NCBI GenBank assembly: GCA_035304345.1
Contig: DATGQE010000022.1
Span: forward strand, 124,001 to 188,000
DNA: 64,000 bases
Direction: 5' to 3'
DNA from: IDS-8 sp035304345
GTDB lineage: Bacteria > Pseudomonadota > Gammaproteobacteria > Steroidobacterales > Woeseiaceae
The notes under the pieces are model-generated. The model did no database searches, was not told where the DNA came from, and was given only the letters and a program-made list of their open reading frames with translations. The position numbers and the translations under genes were made by a program. The number at the start of each line of letters is the position of its first letter. Position 1 is the stretch's first letter. Below, in pieces: positions 41,083-50,126 of this stretch.

Positions 41083-41768
41083 GCGGCCATCCTCTCCACG
41101 AGCTTGCCCTTGTCGAGGTGCAGGGTCCGCTTCGCATATTCGGCTGCCTGCGCGTCGTGCGTCACCATGACGATGGTCTTGCCGTGCTCGCTGTTCAGCG
41201 TCTGCAGGAGCCTGAGGATCTCCGTCGCCGTCTCGCGGTCGAGGTCACCCGTCGGCTCGTCGCAGAGGAGCAGCGTCGGGTCGGAGACGACCGCGCGCGC
41301 AATGGCGACGCGTTGCTCCTGGCCGCCCGAGAGCTCCTTCGGGTAATGCGAGGCGCGGTCGGCGAGGCCGACGATCGAGAGCGCGAGCTCCGCACGCTTG
41401 CGCCGTTCCTTCGCGCCGAGGTTGGTGAGCAAGAGCGGCAACTCGACGTTTTTGCGGGCCGTGAGCACCGGCAGCAGGTTGTAGAACTGGAAGATGAAGC
41501 CGACGTGGTGGGCCCGCCATTTCGCGAGCTGCGCGTTCGACATCGTCGCCAGCTCGACGCCGCCGACCCGGATGCTGCCGGAAGTGGGCTTGTCGAGGCC
41601 GCCCAGCAGGTTGAGCAGCGTGGTCTTGCCGGAGCCGGAAGGGCCCATCAGCGCCAGGAAATCCCCCTTCGGGATGACGAGGTCCAGCTCGTGCAGCACC
41701 TCGACCCGCTCCTTGCCCTTCTGGTAGACGCGGCTGACCTTCTCCAGCTCCGCGAGTGCGTCGGTCAT
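41079..41768 (-). CDS. ABC transporter ATPase, MacB/LolD type
   Basis: 229 residues from ATG 41768 after GAGGGGGAA. All ABC motifs are present: Walker A GPSGSGKTT, Q-loop FIFQFYNLLPVLTARKNVE, signature LSGGQEQRVAIARA, Walker B LLLCDEPTGDLD and the H-loop MVTHDAQAA. The LLPVLTA and NVELPL stretches are typical of the LolD/MacB subclass that powers mechanotransmission. It couples to the two permeases downstream and works with the periplasmic adaptor encoded 64 bases upstream. Confidence 0.95.
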   Translation of the reverse strand: MTDALAELEKVSRVYQKGKERVEVLHELDLVIPKGDFLALMGPSGSGKTTLLNLLGGLDKPTSGSIRVGGVELATMSNAQLAKWRAHHVGFIFQFYNLLPVLTARKNVELPLLLTNLGAKERRKRAELALSIVGLADRASHYPKELSGGQEQRVAIARAVVSDPTLLLCDEPTGDLDRETATEILRLLQTLNSEHGKTIVMVTHDAQAAEYAKRTLHLDKGKLVERMAA

Positions 41769-41832
41769 GCTTCCCCCTCGTTCGTGTTCGCCGTGTGTCA
41801 GCACCCGCGGCAGCGCGGGCCGGGATCCTGTT

Positions 41833-43068
41833 TCAGGCGCCTTCCGCGACGATCGCCTGCCCGGGTGCCAGGGGCTCGGACGACGAGCGCACGATTCTAT
41901 CGCCGGCGGCCAGTCCCTCCAAAACGAGAACGCGGCCGCGGCCGTAGGGGCCGCCGACCCGGACGTCCCGTCGCTCGACCACGCCGTCCACGACCCGCCA
42001 GACGAAGTCGCCCGCCTCGTCCGACCGGAGCGCCGCCTGGGAAACGGTGACGCCCCGGATTTCCCCGGGTCCGGCCTCGTCTTCGCCGGTCGCATGGAAC
42101 GCGACCCGCACGCCCATGTCGCGCAGGATCCGCGAGTCCTTCTCGAGAAAGCCGATGCGGACCTTGACCGTCGCCTTCTGGCGATCGGCGGTCGGCACGA
42201 TCGCGATGACCTCCGCCGGTATCTGCCAGCCCGGGTAGGAGTCGAGGGTCGCCGTGACCCGCTGCCCGGGTTGCACGCGCCCGATGTAGGCCTCGTTGAC
42301 GTCGACCTCGATCTCGAGCGAGTCCATGTCGACGATGGTGCAGATGCCCGTGCGCGTGAAGCCGCCGCCGGCGGAGATGGGCGAGATCATCTCGCCGGGC
42401 TGGGCGTTCTTCGACACGACCATGCCGCTGAACGGCGCGCGGATGGTCATGTCGTCCAGCGCCTCCTGCGCGACGCTGACGGCTCGCTCCGCCACCTCGA
42501 CGTTCTCGCGGCCGGCCGCCAGCCGTGCCGCCAGCGCGTCGTACGCGGCTTCGGCCTGGTCGAGGCTGGCCGCGCTCGTCATGCTGCGCGCGGCGAGGTC
42601 GCGCAGGCGATCGCGCTCGAGGCGCGCTGCCCGGAGCTGCGCCTCGGTCTCCGCGAGCGCCGCGCGCGCGGCGGATACTTGCGCGCGGGCGAGCTCGAGC
42701 TGCGCCACCTGGGTCGTGGCGTCGAGGCGCGCGACCACCTGGCCGGCCTCGACGCGCATGCCTTCCTCGACCAGCACCTCCGCGACCTTGCCCGTCGTTT
42801 CGGCCGAAACCGTCGCCTGGCGCCGCGCCGTGACGTATCCCGATGCGTCGAGCACCGTGCCCCCTTCGGTCCCCGACACCGGCTTGAGTGCGATCTCCGT
42901 CTGCACCGCGACGGCGCTGGCGGCCGTGCCCGCCAGCAGCCACCAGGCGGCGGCGCCGACCGCCACCACCGCGACGGCGAGGCCGGCCCACCAGCCGCTG
43001 CGCGACGGCGGCGGCGGTGCGCTCCTGTCGATCTTGAGCTCGTGTATGCGGTCTGCCGGATCGGCCAT
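41833..43068 (-). CDS. periplasmic adaptor (HlyD/MacA family) of the ABC exporter
   Basis: 411 residues from ATG 43068. It has one N-terminal membrane anchor (WWAGLAVAVVAVGAAAWWLL), a barrel-sandwich lipoyl domain (VLDASGYVTARRQATVSAE; GKVAEVLVEEGMRVEAGQVV), a coiled-coil hairpin (about 135-215, ARAALAETEAQLRAARLERD) and a beta-barrel domain (DSLEIEVDVNEAYIGRVQPG). It would bridge the inner-membrane permeases to an outer-membrane channel. No TolC-like gene is nearby, so a channel encoded elsewhere is expected. It is first in the export operon. Confidence 0.93.
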   Translation of the reverse strand: MADPADRIHELKIDRSAPPPPSRSGWWAGLAVAVVAVGAAAWWLLAGTAASAVAVQTEIALKPVSGTEGGTVLDASGYVTARRQATVSAETTGKVAEVLVEEGMRVEAGQVVARLDATTQVAQLELARAQVSAARAALAETEAQLRAARLERDRLRDLAARSMTSAASLDQAEAAYDALAARLAAGRENVEVAERAVSVAQEALDDMTIRAPFSGMVVSKNAQPGEMISPISAGGGFTRTGICTIVDMDSLEIEVDVNEAYIGRVQPGQRVTATLDSYPGWQIPAEVIAIVPTADRQKATVKVRIGFLEKDSRILRDMGVRVAFHATGEDEAGPGEIRGVTVSQAALRSDEAGDFVWRVVDGVVERRDVRVGGPYGRGRVLVLEGLAAGDRIVRSSSEPLAPGQAIVAEGA

Positions 43069-43219
43069 CGTCCCTCGGTACGGTTCGTGTTGGTGTTCTT
43101 CCGGGTCCGGGAAAGACCGGCAAGGATACACCAATGCCGGGGAGCCGGCCGTCCGGGCCCGCTGACCGCGTCGCTCGGCCCGGCTTGCGCGCGGAGCTTG
43201 TGCTGCGGCAGCGCATACG

Positions 43220-43242
43220 AAAAAGGCCCCATCCCTGGGGCC
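43220..43242 (-). terminator. Rho-independent terminator of the EF-hand gene
   Basis: On the - strand GGCCCCA-GGGA-TGGGGCC is followed by TTTTT. It begins 28 bases after the stop of the EF-hand protein gene. Confidence 0.88.
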
Positions 43243-43269
43243 CGTCTCGTCCTTAAGACCGTTGCCGAA

Positions 43270-43521
43270 TTACTCGGCTTCTTCCATCTCCTGCTGAATC
43301 GTGTCGAACTCGGCTGGCGTCAGGTAACCGTCCTGGTTGGCATCCGCCGTCTGGAAATGCGCCACGAGGTTCTGGTCGGCGGACGCTTCCGTCTGCGTGA
43401 TCACGCCGTCCTGGTTCTCGTCGAGCTCGTTGAACGACTTGGTCTGCTTCTGGTCGCCGCCGGCAACCGCCAGGCCCGACGCCAGTATCAGACCGCCTGC
43501 AATGGCTACGAACTTCTTCAT
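43270..43521 (-). CDS. small exported EF-hand calcium-binding protein
   Basis: 83 residues. The signal peptide (MKKFVAIAGGLILASGLAVA-GG) is followed by two EF-hand loops: DENQDGVITQTE and DANQDGYLTPAE. Both carry Asp at 1, Asn at 3, Asp at 5, Gly at 6 and Glu at 12, so both should bind Ca2+. A paired EF-hand in the periplasm suggests a calcium buffer or sensor. It is monocistronic, with a strong terminator of its own. Confidence 0.9.
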   Translation of the reverse strand: MKKFVAIAGGLILASGLAVAGGDQKQTKSFNELDENQDGVITQTEASADQNLVAHFQTADANQDGYLTPAEFDTIQQEMEEAE

Positions 43522-43895
43522 GCCTGTCTCCTTCGATGGTGTTTGCTGGACGCTGTCGCGGCCTCGGCCGCTTGCCCCTGAGGGGGTGCAAGCGGCATGC
43601 CAGCACGGAAGGACCGCCGCGCCAGGCGGCCAGAACCTCGAGAAACAGGGCCTTTGGCGGTCAGGCCGGGGTTTCGCAGGCGGTGACGGGCGCCGGAACG
43701 GGCTCGCTGCCGCCGTCGCCAGCCGTCGTCAAACGGAGACAGGTGCTTGAAACGTCGATGTATTTTCTGCACGCAACCGGCAATAACTGCCGGCTGATGC
43801 CGGCAGGCGACGGGTAGGCGAAGAGCCGCCCCGACGGCGGCTCGAAGCGCTGCCGGCAGCCGCTTTCCGGGGTCGCGCGCGGTGCGCGCGGGTGG
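43522..43895. other. 374-base gap with small hairpins only
   Basis: I see no supported gene here. The region holds the promoter side of the EF-hand gene and several short G+C inverted repeats. These include GCCGGC-TGAT-GCCGGC near 43790 and GAGCCGCC-CCGAC-GGCGGCTC at 43823-43843. The second lies just after the small membrane-protein gene on the - strand and could be its weak terminator. Confidence 0.5.
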
Positions 43896-44063
43896 CTATG
43901 CCAACGGGCAGCAGGGCCCGGCGAGCAGCCTCGCGACGATGATGGCGATGAGTGCGCCGATGAATCCGCCTCCGGCGGCGTAGAGGGCCACTTTGCCGTT
44001 TCCCGGCCCGGCGTCGGCGCTCCGCAGCTTGTTCGCCTGCGGCGGCAGATCCACTTCGCCCAT
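43896..44063 (-). CDS. 55-residue single-TM membrane protein
   Basis: A small gene easily overlooked because of its length. It starts at ATG 44063 with GGGGAGG six bases upstream and stops at TAG 43896-43898. The first 25 residues are soluble (MGEVDLPPQANKLRSADAGP), then comes one Gly-rich transmembrane helix (AAGGGFIGALIAIIVARLL) and a short tail ending GPCCPLA. The strong ribosome site, intact frame and membrane profile support it as real. It is divergent from the kinase-TPR gene at 44165 with only 101 bases between, so they share a promoter region. Function unknown. Confidence 0.65.
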   Translation of the reverse strand: MGEVDLPPQANKLRSADAGPGNGKVALYAAGGGFIGALIAIIVARLLAGPCCPLA

Positions 44064-44164
44064 TGGAACCTCCCCGATGGTGCGGCCTTGCAGCCGCTTC
44101 TTTATTATGATTTGCGGTCGAATCTAGTCACTCCCGCCCACCCTGTCAAATTGCGGGGCCTTAC

Positions 44165-46669
44165 ATGGAGGAATCGAGCGCGGCCGGCCTGAGAATCGGG
44201 CCCTATCGCATCGTCCGCGTCCTCGGGAGCGGCGGGATGGGCATCGTTTACCTGGCGGAACGGGCGGACGAGAGCTTCCGCCAGCAGGTCGCCATCAAGC
44301 TCGTTCGCGACCGGCTCGTCGATCCCGAGACGGAAGAGCGGCTGCTCGGCGAACGCCAGATCCTCGCCAACCTCGATCATCCCAACATCGCGCGTCTCCT
44401 GGACGGCGGTGCCACGGCGGAAGGCACGCCCTATCTCGTCATGGAGTACATCGACGGCGTGCCGATCGATCGCTACTGCGACAGCCGCCGCCTGTCCATC
44501 GACGAGAGGCTGCACCTGTTCCGCCTCATCTGCTCCGCCGTCCATTACGCGCACCAGAACCTGGTGGTGCATCGCGACATCAAGTGCACCAACATCCTGG
44601 TGACCCGCGACGGTGTTCCGAAGCTGCTCGATTTCGGCATCGCGAAGCTGCTCGATCCCGCCGGGATGCCGACCGCCGGGCTCACCCGGCAGGGCGTTCT
44701 CATGCTGACGCCGGAGAACGCCGCGCCGGAGCAGGTGCTGGACGGGCCGATCACGACGGCGACGGATACGTACGCGCTGGGCCTTTTACTGTACCGGCTG
44801 CTGTGCGGCCACCCGCCGTATCGCCTGCACGGCAGTCACCGCGAGATCGCGGAGGCGATCTGCGGCGAGCAGCCGCGGCCGCCGAGCGCCATGGTCGACG
44901 TGTACTGGAAAGAGCCCGAGACCCGCAGTCGCGAGCTCGAGGTCGTGCGTCCCGAGATCGTCGCCCGCTACCGTTCGACGTCGGTGGACAAGCTCAGGCG
45001 GCGCCTCAAGGGAGACCTCGACAACATCGCGCTCAAGGCGCTGCGGAAGGAGCCCGCGCGCCGCTATCGCTCGGTCCACGAGCTGTCCGAGGACCTGCGG
45101 CTGCACCAGGCGTTCCTGCCGGTCACGGCGCGGCCGGACACCTGGCGCTACCGGGCGGGCAAGTTCATGCGCCGTCACGTCGCCGGCCTCGGGATGGCCG
45201 CGACGATCGCCGCGCTCCTCGTCGCGTTCGGGGCGACGGTGTTCGTGCAGAACCAGCGCATCGCGGAAGAGCGCGACACCGCGATGGAAGTCTCACGTTT
45301 CCTGGCGGAGATCTTCACGGCACCGGATCCATGGAACGCGCGGGGCTCGGGCGTGACGGCGCGCGAGATCCTCGAGCGCGGTGCGGACCGGATCAGCACG
45401 GAGCTGCAGGGTCGTCCCGGCATCCAGGCCATGCTGATGCAGGCGATCGGCAGTGCCTATTACCGTCTCGGTGACTACGATCCGGCGATTGCCATGCTCG
45501 AGCGATCGCTCGAGCTGCGCCGGGACGTGCTCGGCGAGGGCAGCCGGGAAGTCGCCGGAGTCAAGAACGATCTCGCCGCGGTGCTCATCCGCGTGGCCGA
45601 CTACGACCGGGCACGGAAGCTCCTGGAGGAAGCGCTCGAGCAGCACCGCCGGGAGGAAGGGGAGGACGGGCCTTCCGTCGCCGCCAGCCTGTTCTACCTC
45701 GCGGACCTCGCGCGCCTCACGGGCGACCTCGCCGCCGCGGAGCGCTTCGCTTCCGAGAGCCTCGCGATCTGGCGCAAGCAGGAGCAGCAGTACCCGGGCA
45801 AGCTCGCCGAGGCGACGAGCGCCCTCGCGCGCATCCTGCGGGCCAAGGGCGATCTCGCCACCGCGGAGCGCCATTACCGGGAAGCCATCGCGTTCATCCG
45901 GGAGCGATTCGGCGACGACTACCCCTCGCTCGCGTATCCTCTGCAGAACCTCGCCGTCGTGCTGCGCGAACAGGGGCGGTTCGACGAGGCCGAGGCGATG
46001 TTCCGGCAGGCGCTCGAGCTCGCCCGCCGGGTCTTCGGCGACGACCACGACGTCGTGGCCGGCTCGCTGGTGATGCTCGGCGCGCTGCAGCACGAGAGGG
46101 GAGCGTTGGACATGGCGGAAGCATCCTTCCGGGAAGCCCTGGAGCTCCACACGAGCTCGTTGGGGCCCGCGCACCCGTTCGTCGCCTACGACATGACGAG
46201 CATGGCCATGCTCTGCTTCGACGAAGGCCGGCTCGACGAGGCCGAAGCGCTGTTGCGCGACGCCGTCGAGATCTACGAGCAATCGGTGGGGCCCGACCAC
46301 CTGTACCTGTCGTCCGCGCTCACCGAGCTCGGGATCGTGCTGGTGGAGCAGGGCGCGGCGGAGCGGGCGCTGCCGCTCTTCGAGCGCGCCTTGTCGATCC
46401 TCCGGCGCACGCAGGCCTCGGCGCAGTTCCTGGAGGCCGGCGCCAGCGCCGCGTACGGCCACGCGCTGGCAGAGCTCGGGCGTTACGACGAAGCCGAGGG
46501 GCTGCTGCTCGAGAGCGTGCCCAGGCTGGTCGCGCCGTACGTGCCTTCCGCACGCCGCGGTCGCCTGGCCCTCGGCTGGCTGGCCTCACTCTACGAGGGC
46601 TGGGACCGTCCCGAGGAGGCGGCCCGCTACCGGGAGCAGCTCGCCTCGCTGGTGGCGGAAGCCCGCTGA
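44165..46669 (+). CDS. Ser/Thr protein kinase with TPR repeats
   Basis: 834-residue Hanks-type kinase. The kinase domain (about 12-300) has G-loop LGSGGMGIVYLAER, ATP Lys in VAIKLVRD, catalytic HRDIKCTNILV, DFGIAK and the APEQ-like AAPEQVLDGP. One transmembrane helix (about 340-360, GLGMAATIAALLVAFGATVF) places a TPR array of about ten repeats (ALAELGRYDEAEGLLLES; RFDEAEAMFRQALELARRVF) outside the cytoplasm. The architecture, common in Xanthomonadales and relatives, suggests a receptor kinase that senses protein partners through the TPRs. It is followed at 12 bases by a transporter gene. Confidence 0.95.
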   Translation: MEESSAAGLRIGPYRIVRVLGSGGMGIVYLAERADESFRQQVAIKLVRDRLVDPETEERLLGERQILANLDHPNIARLLDGGATAEGTPYLVMEYIDGVPIDRYCDSRRLSIDERLHLFRLICSAVHYAHQNLVVHRDIKCTNILVTRDGVPKLLDFGIAKLLDPAGMPTAGLTRQGVLMLTPENAAPEQVLDGPITTATDTYALGLLLYRLLCGHPPYRLHGSHREIAEAICGEQPRPPSAMVDVYWKEPETRSRELEVVRPEIVARYRSTSVDKLRRRLKGDLDNIALKALRKEPARRYRSVHELSEDLRLHQAFLPVTARPDTWRYRAGKFMRRHVAGLGMAATIAALLVAFGATVFVQNQRIAEERDTAMEVSRFLAEIFTAPDPWNARGSGVTAREILERGADRISTELQGRPGIQAMLMQAIGSAYYRLGDYDPAIAMLERSLELRRDVLGEGSREVAGVKNDLAAVLIRVADYDRARKLLEEALEQHRREEGEDGPSVAASLFYLADLARLTGDLAAAERFASESLAIWRKQEQQYPGKLAEATSALARILRAKGDLATAERHYREAIAFIRERFGDDYPSLAYPLQNLAVVLREQGRFDEAEAMFRQALELARRVFGDDHDVVAGSLVMLGALQHERGALDMAEASFREALELHTSSLGPAHPFVAYDMTSMAMLCFDEGRLDEAEALLRDAVEIYEQSVGPDHLYLSSALTELGIVLVEQGAAERALPLFERALSILRRTQASAQFLEAGASAAYGHALAELGRYDEAEGLLLESVPRLVAPYVPSARRGRLALGWLASLYEGWDRPEEAARYREQLASLVAEAR

Positions 46670-46681
46670 CGGAATGGCACG

Positions 46682-47977
46682 ATGAACGTTGCAGCGCTTT
46701 CGTGGCGTGACCTCCTGCTGCGCAAGCCGGTCGTGGCGTGGGCACTGTACGACTTCGGCAACTCCGCGTTCGCCACCTCGGTGCTCGTGGGCTTCTTCCC
46801 GCTGTTCTTCAACGACTACTGGAGCGCGCAGGCCTCCGGCTCCGAAACCACGACGCGCCTCATGATCGCGAACGGCGTATCGAGCCTGCTGCTGGCCTTG
46901 TCGGCGCCCCTGCTCGGCGCGATCGCGGACCGCGGCGGCTGGCGCAAGGCGCTCCTCCTGGCGTTCGCCGTGCTCGGCGCGGTCACGACCGCCTGGCTCT
47001 ACTGGATCCCGCAAGGCGACTGGCTGCAGGCGGCCGTGGTCTTCGCCGTGGCGTCCCTGGGTTTCGCGGCAGCGAACATTTTCTACGACTCGATGCTGAT
47101 CGACGTCACCGGCGAAGAGCGCTACGACATGGTGTCGGCATTCGGGTACGGGGCCGGCTATATCGGCGGCGGCCTGCTGTTCGCCGTGCACCTCGTGATG
47201 ATCCTGCAGCCCGGCTGGTTCGGCCTGTCCGACATCGCGACCGCCGTGCGCGTCTCCTTCCTCACCGTGGCCGCCTGGTGGCTCCTCTTCACCGTGCCGC
47301 TCCTCGCGTACGTGCGGGAGCAACGCCCGGCGGTGCGGCCCCGCGTGAGCGCGGCGATGGCCGAGGGCGTGCGGCAGCTCGTGGACACGTTCCGGCAGGT
47401 GCGGGGGCTCAGGCCGGCCCTGTTGTTCCTTATCGCCTACTGGCTGTACATCGACGGCGTCAACACCGTGATGAAGGTCGCCATCGATTTCGGCTACAAG
47501 ATCGGGGTCGGCTCGGAACACCTCATGATCGCGCTGCTGGTCGTGCAGTTCATCAGTTTCCCGGCCGCGCTCGCGTTCGGCTCGCTGGGGGAGAGAATCG
47601 GGCCGAAGCGCGGCATCCTCATCGGCCTCGCGATCTACGTCGGCGTCACGTCCTGGGCCGCGTTCATGACGTCGGTGACCGAGTTCTTCGTCCTGGCGTG
47701 CGCCGTCGGCCTGGCGCAGGGCGGCGTGCAGTCGTTGAGCCGCTCGCTGTTCGCGCGCCTGATTCCGCCCGGCAAGCCGGGTGAGTTCTTCGGCTTCTAC
47801 AACATGATCGGCAAGTTCGCAGCCGTGCTCGGTCCGTTCCTCGTAGCGCTCGCCGCGACCCTGACCGGGGAGGCGCGCTGGGCCGTGGCCGCGGTGCTGC
47901 CGCTGCTGCTCGGCGGTGCGCTGGTGCTGCTCGTGACGCCCGAGGAGACCGGGGAGACCGTCAGGCGGGACGGGTAG
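46682..47977 (+). CDS. UMF1-family MFS transporter
   Basis: 431 residues, with about 12 transmembrane helices. The N-terminal signature VAWALYDFGNSAFATSVLVG is that of the UMF1/Atg22-like branch of the major facilitator superfamily. The loop between helices 2 and 3 has LGAIADRGGWRKALL, the MFS A-motif, and GERIGPKRGILIGLA repeats it in the second half. Fungal Atg22 exports amino acids from the vacuole; bacterial substrates are mostly unknown. It follows the kinase-TPR gene by 12 bases, and a phospholipase D-VTT gene starts 10 bases after its stop. Confidence 0.93.
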   Translation: MNVAALSWRDLLLRKPVVAWALYDFGNSAFATSVLVGFFPLFFNDYWSAQASGSETTTRLMIANGVSSLLLALSAPLLGAIADRGGWRKALLLAFAVLGAVTTAWLYWIPQGDWLQAAVVFAVASLGFAAANIFYDSMLIDVTGEERYDMVSAFGYGAGYIGGGLLFAVHLVMILQPGWFGLSDIATAVRVSFLTVAAWWLLFTVPLLAYVREQRPAVRPRVSAAMAEGVRQLVDTFRQVRGLRPALLFLIAYWLYIDGVNTVMKVAIDFGYKIGVGSEHLMIALLVVQFISFPAALAFGSLGERIGPKRGILIGLAIYVGVTSWAAFMTSVTEFFVLACAVGLAQGGVQSLSRSLFARLIPPGKPGEFFGFYNMIGKFAAVLGPFLVALAATLTGEARWAVAAVLPLLLGGALVLLVTPEETGETVRRDG

Positions 47978-47987
47978 AATCGCGCGC

Positions 47988-50123
47988 ATGGACACCGCGT
48001 CCGTGCCCGCTCCGCTCGCGCTGCTCAAGGAAGGCGATACCGCCTGGCGGATCGCCCGTGCCGGGCGCGCGGCGCTGCTCGTCGACGGCGCGGCTTTCTT
48101 CGGCGCGCTGCGGGAAGCGCTGGCGCAAGCACGTCGCTCGGTGTTCGTGCTCGGCTGGGACATCGACAGCCGCACGCCCCTCGTGGGCGAGGATGGCGCT
48201 CGCGACGGCGCGCCGGAGACGCTGCTCGCCTACCTCGAGCACCTCGTGGCGCAAAGGCCGGACCTCGAGGTACGGCTGCTGCTCTGGGACTATTCCCTGC
48301 TGTATGCCGCCGGTCGCGAGCCGCTGCCGTCCCTGAACCTCAAGTGGCGCACGCCCGAGCGGATCAAGGTCGCGCTCGACAACTGCCTCCCGCTCGGCGC
48401 ATGCCATCACCAGAAACTGGTCGTCGTGGACGGCACGCTGGCCTTCTGCGGCGGCTTCGATCTCACCACGGGCCGCTGGGACACGCGCGAGCACCGCGCG
48501 GAGCACCCGCGCCGGGTCGACGCCGCCGGCCGGCCGTACCCGCCGTGGCACGACGTGCAGATGATGCTGGACGGGGAGGCCGCAGCCGCCCTGGACGAAA
48601 TCGCCCGTCGCCGCTGGCAGATCGCGTCGGAGGAGCACGTCGAAGACAACCGGGGCGCAGCCGCCTGGCCCTCGTCGATCGAGCCCGATTTCCGCGACGT
48701 CGACGTCGGCATCGCGAGAACCATCCCGGGCGGCGACGGCCAGGAGGCGGTCACGGAGGTCCGCCGCCTCTACCTCGAGTCGATCCGGGCGGCGCGGCGC
48801 CGGATCTACATCGAGAACCAGTACCTCACGGCCGAGGTGATCGCGGATGCCCTCATCGAGCGCATGCAGGAGGAACCCGGGCTCGAGGTCGTGGCCGTGA
48901 CGCCGCGCTCGCCGCGCGGCTGGCTGGAGGCGCACACGATGGGTGCGGGCCAGCAGCGCTTCCGCGAGCGGCTCGCTGCGGCGGGCCTGGGCTCACGCGT
49001 GCAGTTCTATTACCCGTGGGTCGGCGGCGAGGAGCACCCGGTCATGGTGCACGCGAAAGTGATGATCGTCGACGACCGGCTGCTGCGCGTCGGCTCGTCC
49101 AATCTCAACAACCGCTCGATGGGCGTGGACAGTGAATGCGACGTGGCGATCGAGGCGCGGACGCAGGACCAGCGTGACGCAATCCACCGCCTGCTGTGCG
49201 GCCTGCTGGGTGAGCATCTCGGCCTGCAGCCCGACGCGGTCGCCGCCGGTCTCGAGGGCTCGCCGTCCTTCATCGGCTTCGTGGACGGCGCGGCGCAGCC
49301 GGCGCGTGGGCTCGCGCGGCTGCCGTTCCGGCAGGCGCACGGGGAGTCCCTCGGCGACGCGCTGAATATCGTCGCCGATCCGGAGCAGCCGCTGCGGCCG
49401 GAGGAGTTCATCGGCGACATGTTCAATGCACGCACCCGGCGTGCCGACGTGAAACGGTTGCTGAAGCTCGGCAGCGTCGCCGCCGGCCTGCTCGCGATGG
49501 TGCTGGCCTGGAGCTACACGCCGCTCGCGCGATGGGCCGACCCCGAGGTCCTCATGCCCGCGCTCGCCGCGGCACGCGGCCACTGGTGGATCTATCCGCT
49601 CCTGCTCGCCGCCTACGTCGTCGGCGGGCTGCTCCTGTTCCCGCTCACGGTGCTGCTCGCGGTGACGGGCATGATCCTCGGGCCGCTGGCCGGTTTCGTC
49701 ACCGCGCTCGCCTGCGCGATGGCGAGCGCCTGGAGCGGCTACGTCGTGGGCCGCTGGGCCGGCGCGGAGTCGATCCGCAATCTCTCGGGCCGCACCTTCC
49801 GCTTCATCCGGCGCGGCCTGCAGAACCAGGGGACGATCACGGTCGCGGCCGTGCGCATGGTGCCGGTCGCGCCGTTCACCGTCGTGAACATGGTCATGGG
49901 GGCGGCCGGCGTGCGGATGCGCCCGTATCTCGTGGGGACGGCGCTCGGCCTCCTGCCGGGAGTGGTCGTGCTCACGCTGGTCGGCGACCGGCTGCGCGAG
50001 CTCTGGCGCAGCCCCGATCGCGCCAACATCCTGTGGTTCGCCCTCGTGGCCGTGCTCTGGCTGGGCCTCGCGTTCGTGCTGCAGCGGGTCGTGTCCCGCC
50101 TGCGCCGGCCGAAGCCGCGCTGA
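47988..50123 (+). CDS. phospholipase D fused to a VTT/DedA-like membrane domain
   Basis: 711-residue fusion. The N-terminal 470 residues carry two HKD motifs (HHQKLVVVDGTLAFCGGFD and HAKVMIVDDRLLRVGSSN), so it should hydrolyse or transfer phosphodiester-linked lipid headgroups. The C-terminal 220 residues have five or so transmembrane helices and the VTT/SNARE-associated signature of the DedA/TMEM64 type (FPLTVLLAVTGMILGPLAGF; VPVAPFTVVNMVMGAAG). VTT proteins act as lipid scramblases or flippases, so one chain may both alter and move a lipid. The adjacent EEP phosphohydrolase gene starts four bases after the stop. Confidence 0.93.
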   Translation: MDTASVPAPLALLKEGDTAWRIARAGRAALLVDGAAFFGALREALAQARRSVFVLGWDIDSRTPLVGEDGARDGAPETLLAYLEHLVAQRPDLEVRLLLWDYSLLYAAGREPLPSLNLKWRTPERIKVALDNCLPLGACHHQKLVVVDGTLAFCGGFDLTTGRWDTREHRAEHPRRVDAAGRPYPPWHDVQMMLDGEAAAALDEIARRRWQIASEEHVEDNRGAAAWPSSIEPDFRDVDVGIARTIPGGDGQEAVTEVRRLYLESIRAARRRIYIENQYLTAEVIADALIERMQEEPGLEVVAVTPRSPRGWLEAHTMGAGQQRFRERLAAAGLGSRVQFYYPWVGGEEHPVMVHAKVMIVDDRLLRVGSSNLNNRSMGVDSECDVAIEARTQDQRDAIHRLLCGLLGEHLGLQPDAVAAGLEGSPSFIGFVDGAAQPARGLARLPFRQAHGESLGDALNIVADPEQPLRPEEFIGDMFNARTRRADVKRLLKLGSVAAGLLAMVLAWSYTPLARWADPEVLMPALAAARGHWWIYPLLLAAYVVGGLLLFPLTVLLAVTGMILGPLAGFVTALACAMASAWSGYVVGRWAGAESIRNLSGRTFRFIRRGLQNQGTITVAAVRMVPVAPFTVVNMVMGAAGVRMRPYLVGTALGLLPGVVVLTLVGDRLRELWRSPDRANILWFALVAVLWLGLAFVLQRVVSRLRRPKPR

Positions 50124-50126
50124 ATC

